Shown: positions 33,852 through 43,003, counted from the first letter of the stretch. The stretch is DNA of 62,765 bases from an uncultured Dialister sp. (GCA_900314595.1 OMVW01000025.1:1-62765); one strand, 5' to 3'. Notes: generated from the sequence alone by a model not told the origin. Numbers and translations are program-made.

Positions 33852-36464
33852 ATTAAAAAAAGATCCCCAATCATGGGGACGAAAAGACATTATGTACTGA
33901 ATCCATCGTTTCTTTCGTGACATATTAAAAAAAGATCCCCAATCATGGGGACGAAAAGAGCGTAATTATTAACCAGATTTGTGAAATATTCTTTTTCAAA
34001 ATTAAAAAAAGATCCCCAATCATGGGGACGAAAAGTCTTCACCCTCAAAATATGCCTCGAGGTCGCGGTCGTCATTAAAAAAAGATCCCCAATCATGGGG
34101 ACGAAAAGTCCTCCTTTTGAGAAACAATATATAATTTTGGGGCTCATTAAAAAAAGATCCCCAATCATGGGGACGAAAAGTCAATTAAATTTGTGAAATA
34201 TTCTTTTTCAAATTATTAAAAAAAGATCCCCAATCATGGGGACGAAAAGTTTTTCTGTTTCCAAACTATTTCCTCTTTTCATTTTAATTAAAAAAAGATC
34301 CCCAATCATGGGGACGAAAAGTAATCGGTTTCGGGAATCGGACGATCAGTCAGGTCCGAATTAAAAAAAGATCCCCAATCATGGGGACGAAAAGGATGTC
34401 TTCCTTGGCTACAAAGTAGGTTCCATCGCTGCCATTAAAAAAAGATCCCCAATCATGGGGACGAAAAGAATATGACGCAGGAATCATTAGCGAAGATTAT
34501 ATCAAAATTAAAAAAAGATCCCCAATCATGGGGACGAAAAGCTTTTACTCCCCTTACGGAGAATAAATTTTACCACGGATTAAAAAAAGATCCCCAATCA
34601 TGGGGACGAAAAGCGCCTCAACCTTTACCCCAATGAGGCTGAGAATCTGATTAAAAAAAGATCCCCAATCATGGGGACGAAAAGCGCCTTGATACACTGC
34701 TTTACGTTGCTTCCGTCAGGCGATTAAAAAAAGATCCCCAATCATGGGGACGAAAAGTTAATGAGAGTAACGACCGGTTTAACAGTAACAATTAAAAAAA
34801 GATCCCCAATCATGGGGACGAAAAGGCGTTATGGTTGCTAGCAATGTAAATCTTGCCATTATTAAAAAAAGATCCCCAATCATGGGGACGAAAAGACTGC
34901 AAAAGCTACTCTCACGTCCGTTTCCTCTGTAATTAAAAAAAGATCCCCAATCATGGGGACGAAAAGTGCGGCATGGCAAACTTATGAACCATAACCATTC
35001 CCTATTAAAAAAAGATCCCCAATCATGGGGACGAAAAGTCTTATTCCAGACTTTATAATGTTCGAATTCGAACATATTAAAAAAAGATCCCCAATCATGG
35101 GGACGAAAAGACTACTTGCAAACAGCTAGCAGTAAATCTTAGCCCTGATTAAAATAAGATCCCCAATCATGGGGACGAAAAGCGGTGGGAACAAAATGTC
35201 ATGCACCGACGCCATGGTCATTAAAAAAAGATCCCCAATCATGGGGACGAAAAGCGCCAGTTTCAGGGTCACAAACGTGTTTAGCGTAGGATTAAAAAAA
35301 GATCCCCAATCATGGGGACGAAAAGTTACATCAAGGTTGCGATAAGCTAGAATCAAAATATTAAAAAAAGATCCCCAATCATGGGGACGAAAACTCCGTC
35401 TTTACAGAGCCAAACATAACAAATTCTCATTAAAAAAAGATCCCCAATCATGGGGACGAAAACACCAGTGCTGCTACTGCAGCAGAGAGGACTACGGATA
35501 TTAAAAAAAGATCCCCAATCATGGGGACGAAAACTTGATGGTCGCTTTTAACTGTTTAATCTCGGCTTTTAATTAAAAAAAGATCCCCAATCATGGGGAC
35601 GAAAACTCTTCACGGTATCCATATGGGATACTCCTTTCTGCCCATTAAAAAAAGATCCCCAATCATGGGGACGAAAACTCTAAAGTCTTTTCCATATTGC
35701 TTTTTACAACGCCATAAAAAAAAGATCCCCAATCATGGGGACGAAAACAGCCATAGGCGATTAAACATTCATCGCCATTACTCCATAATAAAAAAAAGAT
35801 CCCCAATCATGGGGACGAAAACCAGTACGGAAGAAACGGAAGCCAGAGTAGTTTTTATAAAAAAAAGATCCCCAATCATGGGGACGAAAACATTAGTAAT
35901 TATTGATATTTCTTATTTGATTGATATTCATAAAAAAAAGATCCCCAATCATGGGGACGAAAACCAACTACCTCCTTTAGATAGACAACTGGGGGGAATA
36001 GAACATTAAAAAAAGATCCCCAATCATGGGGACGAAAACCCGAGAACTGCTGCTACTGCAGCGGAAACAGAGATAATTAAAAAAAGATCCCCAATCATGG
36101 GGACGAAAACAGGTTTTCCCTACGTTCGTTGATCCAACTGGTTTAGTATTAAAAAAAGATCCCCAATCATGGGGACGAAAACAGGATGGCACTTACTACA
36201 GAGGAAACAGAAGCCGGAAATTAAAAAAAGATCCCCAATCATGGGGACGAAAACACTCACTTTTTCCTTATCGAATCTTACAGCGTGATTAAAAAAAGAT
36301 CCCCAATCATGGGGACGAAAACGTATATGGAGCCAATCTAATCTCTTCCCCATCATCAAATTAAAAAAAGATCCCCAATTATGGGGACGAAAACAAATCT
36401 GCGATAAGGAACACTCTATTTCTTCGTTGGGATTAAAAAAAGATTCCCAATCAGAGGACGAAAT
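33852..36464 (+). CRISPR. type III-A CRISPR array, 37 repeats and 36 spacers
   Basis: The repeat is 35 bases: ATT, seven A, GATCCCC AATCAT GGGGACGAAAAG, with a TCCCC/GGGGA stem. Spacers are 33-42 bases. Repeats 1-21 (to 35325) end in G and repeats 22-36 (from 35360) end in C. Repeats 27-30 begin ATA instead of ATT. Repeat 19 (35148) has AAAATAA in the A-run and repeat 36 (36360) has CAATTATGG. The last repeat (36432) is shortened and mutated, the usual sign of the distal end. The reading frames across the array (FVPMIGDLF-type peptides) are artefacts. Confidence 0.99.
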
Positions 36465-37115
36465 GAAGGACCACGACAAAAAGCCTTCGCCGATGAGAAA
36501 TCTTTGGCAAGGCAGGAGATCGCCCTTCTCTGTCAGCGAGAGCAGGAACCGTTAAGCGGTGCTTTCGGTCGTGAGTAGAGGGATAGAAGTGGGATTGATT
36601 GTCAGTGAGTTTCTCTCTTTGTTGGAGTCCTTCCCGGAGCTCCTCTTTTTCCGTTTCCTGACTATATAGTGCAAAAAGGGCGTTTTGTTTTATTATATTT
36701 TCATTAGAAATTATTTTCATCAAAAATGATAGATTTTATCAAGTTTCTCGGCTTCGATTTTGGGTGATCATTAAGATTTCTTGATGATTTTTTGATTTTG
36801 AGCAGGAATTGGATCAGGAGTGAAAATGGCTTCGAAGACGCCTGATGGTCAGCCTTCCCCGGACAGGACAGCCGATGGATGGGATGATTGATGTTTGCTC
36901 CTGCACTTCAGGTTCATGGCAGATATGAGGAAATCTGTCAGCTTGCTGCAGGGCACAACCTTCCCACCCACCTCCCCTGGTCAGGGCGAAGCGGAGGGGA
37001 ATGGGGCGTACGATCGCACAAGTCGAAAATGAGCTGAATGTCCATCTCCTCCCGGGAAGGTGCCTGCGGAGCAGGCGGATAGGTTGTTAAACGTTTCCTG
37101 TCGAAAATAAGCCAT
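36432..37115 (+). repeat. right copy of the CRISPR trailer repeat
   Basis: Direct repeat of 22395-22970, beginning in the terminal CRISPR repeat. Near-identity runs from 36456 to 36620. A 22-base insertion (GTTGGAGTCCTTCCCGGAGC) and a larger insertion near 36965-37060 set it apart from the left copy. Confidence 0.85.
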
Positions 37116-37774
37116 AAGTGGATATCGACCAGAGAAATTTTTCGGTCGACACAGCCAGGAAATATTTCGACGCGTTCGTTCCCCCACCGCTATCGCGGAG
37201 CCCCCTTATCGAAGGGGGCCGCGCATTGACCGATAGGATCACTTAGCACGAGTAAGTTTCGTCAATCAGCCTCATATGTGCCTCCAAAGTTAAGCGAGCA
37301 GGCTTCCCCTCGGGGAAGCTGGCTGCGAAGCAGACTGAAGGGGCAAGGAATGAAATCCCCGGCGGCCTTTGGCCGCCATTGCCCTCTCACCGACTTCGTC
37401 GGAGTTCTCCCGAGGGAGAGCCTTCCTGCTTACCGATATTCTCATCTGCACCGAGTACCTTTTATCAATCATCCTTATATGTACCGGCTGCCGAACCCTG
37501 CGCTTGTATCTTTTGCTCATTTTCGACTTGAACCGGCTTGACATCCCTCCGCACTTCGGGGGCTCTTTCTTACCGATAGAGTCATCTGGCACAGGTACGT
37601 TTCGTCAGTTGGTCTCGTATGTGCCATGTGACTTTTGAAGCCGATGACATACGGAGCATGCTAAAAGGCCCGCCATCGAAAGATGGGGGCCTATTTCACT
37701 GATAACTATGAACTGAGAACTGATCACTTTTACAGTTTTTATGATAGGGTCTGCCTTAGCTGTATAAAGCAGAT
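37116..37774. other. non-coding mosaic of GC-rich hairpins
   Basis: No gene is supported. Hairpins include GCCCCCTTatcgAAGGGGGC (37198-37219), GGCGGCCTTTGGCCGCC (37363-37379) and an imperfect CTCTCACCGAC/GTCGGAG...GGGAGAG structure. A heptad array lies at 37697-37731: CACTGAT, AACTATG, AACTGAG, AACTGAT, CACTTTT. Confidence 0.6.
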
Positions 37775-38335
37775 CTATTCGATCAGCACCATGCCATAGA
37801 CGGACACTTTGTCCACCATTCCCGTATACATGCCTGCATGAAAGCCATTGTCTTCTGCCAGGGCGAAGACGTCGATGCCGCAGGCTTCGAGCGACGGCCT
37901 TGCTTCTTCAGGATGGATGCATTTTTTCAGGTTGCATACTTTGCAGAGGCGGCATCTTCCTGCTTTCAGGGCGAAGGCTTTGTAGTAGTTCTTCATCATG
38001 GCCGCTTTTTCTATTTCCAACAGTACTTTATGAAGGCCATTGGTGATATCGATATCAAACTGCTGCCAGTCCATTCCTCTCTCCTTCGGATAGGGCATGG
38101 AGTACTGCACCAGAAGACCGTCTGTATATTCATCAAGAAATATATTCATCTCCGCAAGGGATGGGGTATAGGGCGGGCAGCAGAGGGAATTCCCGTACTG
38201 GGCGCAGCCGAACTGGCACTTCATGCGCGGCCATACTCCCCTCTTCACTTTTGACACATCCACCCGGCAAGTGGCAGATGCGCCGGCTTTTTCCGCCAGC
38301 GTTTCCAGCGATTTCCAATCTTCTTCTGTAATCAT
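37775..38335 (-). CDS. DUF2284 metal-binding protein
   Basis: 186 aa rich in cysteine. KCQFGCAQYGNSLCCPPYTP near residue 40 and RCRLCKVCNLKKCIHPEEAR near residue 130 are the two conserved Cys clusters of the family, thought to bind iron-sulfur or other metal. AAGGAGGT precedes the ATG. The gene stands alone, facing away from the TonB-domain gene. Function unknown. Confidence 0.88.
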   Translation of the reverse strand: MITEEDWKSLETLAEKAGASATCRVDVSKVKRGVWPRMKCQFGCAQYGNSLCCPPYTPSLAEMNIFLDEYTDGLLVQYSMPYPKERGMDWQQFDIDITNGLHKVLLEIEKAAMMKNYYKAFALKAGRCRLCKVCNLKKCIHPEEARPSLEACGIDVFALAEDNGFHAGMYTGMVDKVSVYGMVLIE

Positions 38336-38415
38336 GGAGACCTCCTTGCCCTTATTGTATCATCCCCCGGGAAGAAGTAAAATATTTCCATTTTCTTTCA
38401 TCCATTGCAGAAATA

Positions 38416-38445
38416 TTGATTATCCATTAAAATAAAGAATATGAT
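38416..38445 (+). promoter_or_regulatory. promoter of the TonB-domain gene
   Basis: TTGATT (38416-38421), an 18-base spacer and TATGAT (38440-38445), 31 bases before the ATG. Confidence 0.6.
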
Positions 38446-38475
38446 TATTTAAATTCCATGTAGAAAGGTACTCCT

Positions 38476-39180
38476 ATGAAAAAACTGATTGCTTCTCTGG
38501 CCATTCTCCTCGCCTTTGGCACGACTGCCCTGGCTGCTCCTCTTCCGAAAGAAGGGACTTATTTAAATAAGGACGGTTCCCTTGTCACTGCGGAGCAGGA
38601 ACAGCCGCCGCAGCTCATCAAAGCGAAAATGCTCCCGGAAGATGCCAATGTGCATGAAGCGCTGAAGATGCTCCCTCACTCCGCAGCCACCGTGCTGAAG
38701 CTGACCATTAACGAAGATGGTGCTGTCACCCATACGGAACTTCTTGAAAGTTCCACTTCCCTGATTCTTGACCAGTACGCTGCCTCTTCCGTGGAAGGCT
38801 GGTCTTTCAAACCGGCCATGCGCGGTGAAAAGGCAGTCGTTTCCAATGCAGCCGTACCGATCCGTTTCGTATCTTCCATGGTGGCCGTACCTGCCGCTCC
38901 CGTAAGTCCGGTGATGAAAGACATGAATGATGAAGTTCGTGATGCTGCGGAAAGAAATAACCATCCGGTCATTCAGGTGAAGGTATTCATTACAAATGAA
39001 GGAAAAATGGACGGCAAACCGGAAGCAGTGAAACCGGAAGCCGGCACGATGTCCTCTGCAGATTTCAAAATCCTTGGGAAATATGCGGAAGACTGTGTGA
39101 AGAAATGGACCTTCACCCCGGCACAGAACCCGGACGGAGAATCCATTGGCGCTGACACCCTGCTGGACGTGACACTCTGA
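38476..39180 (+). CDS. secreted protein with two TonB-C-like domains
   Basis: 234 aa. A signal peptide (MKKLIASLAILLAFGTTALA, cut before APLP) directs it to the periplasm. Two segments resemble the TonB C-terminal fold: about 60-140 (TVLKLTINEDGAVTHTELLE, then VEGWSFKPAMRG) and about 165-234 (PVIQVKVFITNEGKMDGKPE, then KKWTFTPAQNPDG). The membrane anchor and proline-rich linker of true TonB are missing, so it is a soluble relative and not an energy transducer. Single gene with its own promoter and terminator; it supports a diderm envelope. Confidence 0.72.
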   Translation: MKKLIASLAILLAFGTTALAAPLPKEGTYLNKDGSLVTAEQEQPPQLIKAKMLPEDANVHEALKMLPHSAATVLKLTINEDGAVTHTELLESSTSLILDQYAASSVEGWSFKPAMRGEKAVVSNAAVPIRFVSSMVAVPAAPVSPVMKDMNDEVRDAAERNNHPVIQVKVFITNEGKMDGKPEAVKPEAGTMSSADFKILGKYAEDCVKKWTFTPAQNPDGESIGADTLLDVTL

Positions 39181-39235
39181 CCTTTATAATATGTATATAA
39201 ATAAAGAGAATGTCATTTCATCCTCATGAACACAT

Positions 39236-39265
39236 AAAAAGGAACTGTTTATACAGTTCCTTTTT
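39236..39265 (+). terminator. terminator after TonB-domain gene
   Basis: AAAAAGGAACTGT and ACAGTTCCTTTTT form a near-perfect stem with a four-base loop, 55 bases after the stop. Confidence 0.9.
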
Positions 39266-39613
39266 ATATTCCTATCCTGCCAGGCCATAAGGCCTTACCT
39301 GCCTTTCGGCAGTTCCCATTTGTGCTTTTACTTTCCTTCTATCCTTCCCTGCTTTATCTATTTCCCATCCTGCAAACTATCCTTCCAGACTACATGCGCT
39401 TCCATTCTTCTATAAAGCCTTCCATACTCCATCTATTTCAAATTCCATCCCGGAGGTGGAAATTGAAAGCTTTTCGGCTCCGCTCATGTACCCGGATTTC
39501 CAGTAAAGTCTATATATTTCGCCGCTTTAGCGGCGCACCTTCACGAATCACGGACCACGAGCCACGAATCACGATGAGCAATATTGACTTCAATCAATTC
39601 CCTGAAAAGTGAC
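39266..39613. repeat. gap with hairpin and heptad array
   Basis: A GCCGCTttAGCGGC hairpin (39522 region) and CACCTTC lead into five 7-nt words: TCACGAA, TCACGGA, CCACGAG, CCACGAA, TCACGAT (39541-39575). No gene is seen. Confidence 0.65.
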
Positions 39614-40771
39614 TCAGACCTTCACCGCCGTATACTTTCCTCCCTGTACTTTGAGAAGCACCAGATCCACTTCCGGATCACCGGTATTCTTGAAGGTCAT
39701 GGGACCAACGGCACTTTCGAAATTCTTGATATTCGCCAGGGCATCACGGACTTTCTTCGAATCGGTGACTGTCCCTGCATTTTCCATTGCTTTGGCTGCC
39801 AGTTTTGCGGAAACATAAGCACAGGCAGCGAAGTTGTCCGGATCATGGTTGTATTTTGCCTTGAAGTTCTTGATGAATTCTTTGGTGGCTTTGGAATCTC
39901 TGTCCGGGGACCACATGGAGGAAACGTATACATTATCGGACGCAGGGCCTGCGATCTTCACAAGTTCCGGGGAAACGAATCCGTTATCGCCGAGGACCGG
40001 CTGGTTCATGCCCATATCTCTCATCTTCTTCAGGATGAGTCCGCCTTCCTGGTAGTAACCGGCCACCACCACTACATCCGGATTCAGGTTATGAATCTTG
40101 GTGAGCTGGGCGGAGAAGTCCGTATCCTTATCTGCAAAGGTTTCCGTACCTACGATTTCCACACCTTCATCTTCGAGGGCTTTCTTGAAAGTCTTATAGG
40201 CAGAAACCTGATGTTCATTGTTATGAGAGTAGAGGACTGCTACTTTCTTATAACCAAGAAGCTTGTGGGTCTTCTTTACGGTCTGAGGAATATTCTGGGA
40301 TTCGGGCACGCAGTTTCTGAACATGTAGTCACCGATTTCGATGAGTCCTTCTGCCGTGGTCGCAGAGCCCAGAAGCGGAATCTTTGCCTGCTGGAAGAGG
40401 GGTCCGATGGCTTTATATTCGCCGGAAATCAGGGGCCCTACCACCAGGACCTTTTTGGCAGCGATCATTTTCTGCGCAGCTGCTACAGCCTGCTGCACAT
40501 TGCCTTTGGTATCCACCATTTCCACGTCCATCTTGACCTTGCCTTCTTTATTGATTTCTTCCACCGCCAGATCCAGGCCTTCTTTTTCTGCAATACCATA
40601 GGAAGCGACCCCGCCGGTGACACCATTGATGAAGCCTACTTTGGCCACTTTGTCTCCACCTGCGGGAGCAGCAGATTTATTTCCACCGCCGCAGCCTGCA
40701 AGACCTGCACATGCAGCTGTCATCATAAAGCCGACTCCGGCCAGTTTCAGTAATTTTTTCCAGTTTTTCAT
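39614..40771 (-). CDS. branched-chain amino-acid binding lipoprotein (LivJ/LivK type)
   Basis: 385 aa. ATG 40771 follows AAAGGAG; the longer upstream frame runs into the leader and is rejected. The lipobox LAGC at about residue 25 marks a lipoprotein. The mature part is a periplasmic binding fold of the Leu/Ile/Val family: VGFINGVTGGVASYGIAEKE, VVGPLISGEYKAIGPLFQQA and VAVLYSHNNEHQVSAYKTFK. No permease or ATPase gene is nearby, so the transporter partners must lie elsewhere. A T-box leader ties expression to tRNA charging. Confidence 0.93.
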   Translation of the reverse strand: MKNWKKLLKLAGVGFMMTAACAGLAGCGGGNKSAAPAGGDKVAKVGFINGVTGGVASYGIAEKEGLDLAVEEINKEGKVKMDVEMVDTKGNVQQAVAAAQKMIAAKKVLVVGPLISGEYKAIGPLFQQAKIPLLGSATTAEGLIEIGDYMFRNCVPESQNIPQTVKKTHKLLGYKKVAVLYSHNNEHQVSAYKTFKKALEDEGVEIVGTETFADKDTDFSAQLTKIHNLNPDVVVVAGYYQEGGLILKKMRDMGMNQPVLGDNGFVSPELVKIAGPASDNVYVSSMWSPDRDSKATKEFIKNFKAKYNHDPDNFAACAYVSAKLAAKAMENAGTVTDSKKVRDALANIKNFESAVGPMTFKNTGDPEVDLVLLKVQGGKYTAVKV

Positions 40772-40828
40772 AGTAGATTCTCCTTTTGATGAAATAGCAC
40801 ATGTGCAATCTTCACTCAGCCGGGGTAT

Positions 40829-40924
40829 AAAAAAGCCTCTGCCTGCAATTGCAGACAGAGGCGCAGTGCGCGGTACCACTCCGGTTTATCACTCCCGCCG
40901 CCAGAATCTATGCGGGTACCTGTA
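40829..40924 (-). promoter_or_regulatory. second T-box antiterminator/terminator module
   Basis: On the minus strand GGAGTGGTACCGCG (40869-40882) repeats the T-box sequence, followed by a terminator GCCTCTGTCTGC/GCAGGCAGAGGC and a T-run (40829-40862). There are only about 50 bases between the first terminator and this module, too few for a second Stem I. It is thus a bare second decision module in series. Confidence 0.75.
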
Positions 40925-41158
40925 ATATAAAAGCCCCTGTCCACTATGGGACAGGGGCGAATTCGCGGTACCACCCTGCATTATACTCTGAAGGCATGGT
41001 CCTGTAACGGTGACGTCCGTCCTGATTTACTTAGGTTCAATCAGGAAGCTCGCGAGTGATAGTCCGCAGATTTTCCGCACCGGCTTTCACCATCCGCCGG
41101 CTCTCTGGAGCATCCCATCTGTTTCCTTCTCGTTCACAGCATGTACTTGGTTGATGTG
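40925..41158 (-). promoter_or_regulatory. T-box riboswitch, probable isoleucine specifier
   Basis: On the minus strand the Stem I apical part AGAGAGCCGGCGGATGGTG and GAAAGCCGG is followed by GCGGACTATCACTCGCGAGC; ATC followed by A fits an Ile specifier. The T-box AGGGTGGTACCGCG is at 40964-40977 and its terminator GCCCCTGTCC/GGACAGGGGC at 40931-40958. Uncharged tRNA should stabilise the antiterminator and allow expression of the binding protein. Confidence 0.88.
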
Positions 41159-41164
41159 ACTGTC

Positions 41165-41193
41165 ATGATACAGGATGAATATTGTTTTGTCAA
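41165..41193 (-). promoter_or_regulatory. promoter of the T-box leader
   Basis: On the minus strand TTGACA (41188-41193), 17 bases, TATCAT (41165-41170). Transcription should begin near 41158. Confidence 0.8.
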
Positions 41194-41266
41194 TAGCTTT
41201 TGTAATGTATTTGCAGTTTTAGCATAATGACCTGTAATAATAACTATAACTCATTTTACACGAACT

Positions 41267-41624
41267 GCTTTTGTATCGGGAGTGTCGGGACTATCGGGAA
41301 TAGGCGGGAATATCGGGAAGGTGGCGCCCTTGGGGCGCGAGTATGATATTCTGCCTTCGGCCCTTATACGCAATGAATAAAATTTTCCTCCTCTCTACCG
41401 TGTTCCAATCTATTTTATAAGAGCCAGGCATCTGATTTTAAATCAGTACCTGACCCATCCTGTTGCTTTTCCCTATGCTTCCAAGTCTCCTGTTTTCTAT
41501 TTCAAAGTAGTCATTAACATATAGTTTTATTTGTAAAAATTGGCGGGCATTCAATTTTTTATGCCCGCCACCTCCCCGACAACCCCGATACACCCGAGTA
41601 TCCCGATAACCCCGATTCAAAAGC
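41267..41624. repeat. palindromic CGGGA-word element 1
   Basis: Ends are GCTTTTGTATCGGGA and the complement of GCTTTTGAATCGGGG. The left arm reads TATCGGGAG, TGTCGGGAC, TATCGGGAA in about 9-base steps; the right arm reads CCCCGACAA, CCCCGATAC, ACCCGAGTA, TCCCGATAA. Inside are hairpins GCGCCCttggGGCGC and GGCGGGCATtcaattttttATGCCCGCC. Its core resembles element 2 at 48.1 kb. Confidence 0.8.
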
Positions 41625-41647
41625 CGTCGAAAAATGATATTTCCCAA

Positions 41648-41671
41648 TAAAAAGCGCCCCATCAGGGGCGC
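41648..41671 (-). terminator. terminator after RuBisCO-like gene
   Basis: Minus strand GCGCCCC TGAT GGGGCGC followed by TTTTTATT, 84 bases beyond the stop. Between them is a five-word heptad array at 41683-41717 (GATCATG, GTCCACG, GTTCACG, GACCACG, ATTCCCG). Confidence 0.85.
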
Positions 41672-41754
41672 CCACCTGCGCGGATCATGGTCCACGGTTC
41701 ACGGACCACGATTCCCGTAATATGAATCGAATCTCTAAAAGCCAATCACTCTAC

Positions 41755-42951
41755 TCACCCATTCATCCCGCAGGCTTCATGAAGCTTGTCCAGGAAGAAT
41801 TTCACATTGTCCGTGAGGTTCGGACCTTCGGTCTGGAGAGCTCCGCCTACGAGGTAGATGCAGTCCGGGCCATAGACCTGGTACATCTGTTTAAAGAGCT
41901 GCCAGCGCATGCCGCCGGAGGGGATCGGGAAGCTCGGACGGAGGTAAGCCATCTTTTCCATGGTACCTTCGCAGATTTTCTGGCAGGTATCGGTAGAGAA
42001 AGAGAAACGGCCGCCAAAGCTGGTGAAAATGACTGCATCGGCTCCGGCGAGACGGGAAAGCTGTCCATAGTAGCAGAAAGGTGAAATGCCGGAATTTTCA
42101 TCAAGGACCAGAGAGCCGGAGAAGCAGGGATGAAGGAAAATCGGCAGATTGAAATCAGGATCTCTTGCCAGGTCGCGGATCAGGGTAAATCCTGTAATGG
42201 CAGGGGCTGCCATAATGCCGTCTGCACCGATTTCCTTTGCTTTATAGGCACGGTCCAGGAACTGGAGTCCGTCAGCAGTGCAGTTTGCAATGTACATGGA
42301 TTTCTTTCCGGTCTTTTCTTTTGCATCGGCCAGGGCCATGACACACTGGAGCACTCTTTCTTCAAAGCGGGCATAACTCTGATTCATGAGGCTGTGATCA
42401 TCTTTGATAATCGGGCAGCCGCCCAGGGCAAGTTCATAGACCATTCTGCCCAGTTCCTTTGGAGTCCTTCCTAAAGGTTTAATAGCGGACATGAGGATGG
42501 GGCCTCTCGGCACACCGCAGAGATCACGGAGTCCCACGCGGCCGAACCGGGGTCCCGGGTAATCATCGTACATGCTTTCCGGCAGTTCAAAGCTCATGAG
42601 CTTCACTCCCGGCTGAAGGCTTGTATTTCCAAAAAGCATATTGAGAAGTTCTGCCATTTCATCGCCCACAGCCTCAGGATCATAGGAAATAGTGGCAAAA
42701 TAGGCGCCCGGTTCCGGCGCTTTTTTGATTTCTTCTACCTGGCCCACAATGGATTCGCCAATGGGAGTGCCCTTCACCAGTTCATAGGGGCATTCCACCG
42801 TCTGTTCCACGGCAATATCGAAAGCCAGCTTCTTTGCCTCCTCATAATCGGAAGCCACGATGCGGTAAGTAGCGGTAAAACGGGAAGATACCTTCAAATC
42901 TTCACTGAGTTCTGCAAAAAGTTCACTCTGAAAAAATGGAATATCACTCAT
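41755..42951 (-). CDS. RuBisCO-like protein (form IV)
   Basis: 398 aa, related to the RuBisCO large subunit. The metal-site motif reads GGCPIIKDDHSL where true RuBisCO has KDDE, so the lysine and first aspartates remain but the last acid is His. The first active-site lysine motif is SAIKPLGRTP, lacking the second lysine of KPKLG; the loop-6 lysine region (SFGGRFSFST) is altered, while PSGGMRW and YLVGGALQ phosphate-binding glycines remain. Carbon fixation is therefore excluded. Relatives with KDDH act as enolases, isomerases or transcarboxylases on sugar phosphates. It is a single gene with its own terminator; no methionine-salvage or apiose genes are nearby, so the reaction is open. Confidence 0.88.
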   Translation of the reverse strand: MSDIPFFQSELFAELSEDLKVSSRFTATYRIVASDYEEAKKLAFDIAVEQTVECPYELVKGTPIGESIVGQVEEIKKAPEPGAYFATISYDPEAVGDEMAELLNMLFGNTSLQPGVKLMSFELPESMYDDYPGPRFGRVGLRDLCGVPRGPILMSAIKPLGRTPKELGRMVYELALGGCPIIKDDHSLMNQSYARFEERVLQCVMALADAKEKTGKKSMYIANCTADGLQFLDRAYKAKEIGADGIMAAPAITGFTLIRDLARDPDFNLPIFLHPCFSGSLVLDENSGISPFCYYGQLSRLAGADAVIFTSFGGRFSFSTDTCQKICEGTMEKMAYLRPSFPIPSGGMRWQLFKQMYQVYGPDCIYLVGGALQTEGPNLTDNVKFFLDKLHEACGMNG

Positions 42952-43003
42952 ATTTCTATCCTTTCTCTATATTTTCCGGGTATGATTGCCGACACAATTA
43001 TCC

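Noticed and set aside
33890..36479. Several ORFs across the array encoding repeated FVPMIGDLFL or KKRSPIMGTKT peptides
   Set aside because: They are the CRISPR repeat read as protein; spacing and repetition follow the array.
36451..36723. 90-aa minus-strand ORF in the right trailer copy
   Set aside because: The left copy has a stop early in the same frame although the DNA is nearly identical, so coding is not conserved.
39584..40753. 389-aa plus-strand ORF opposite the amino-acid binding lipoprotein gene
   Set aside because: Antisense shadow; the minus-strand gene has lipobox, fold motifs and a T-box leader.
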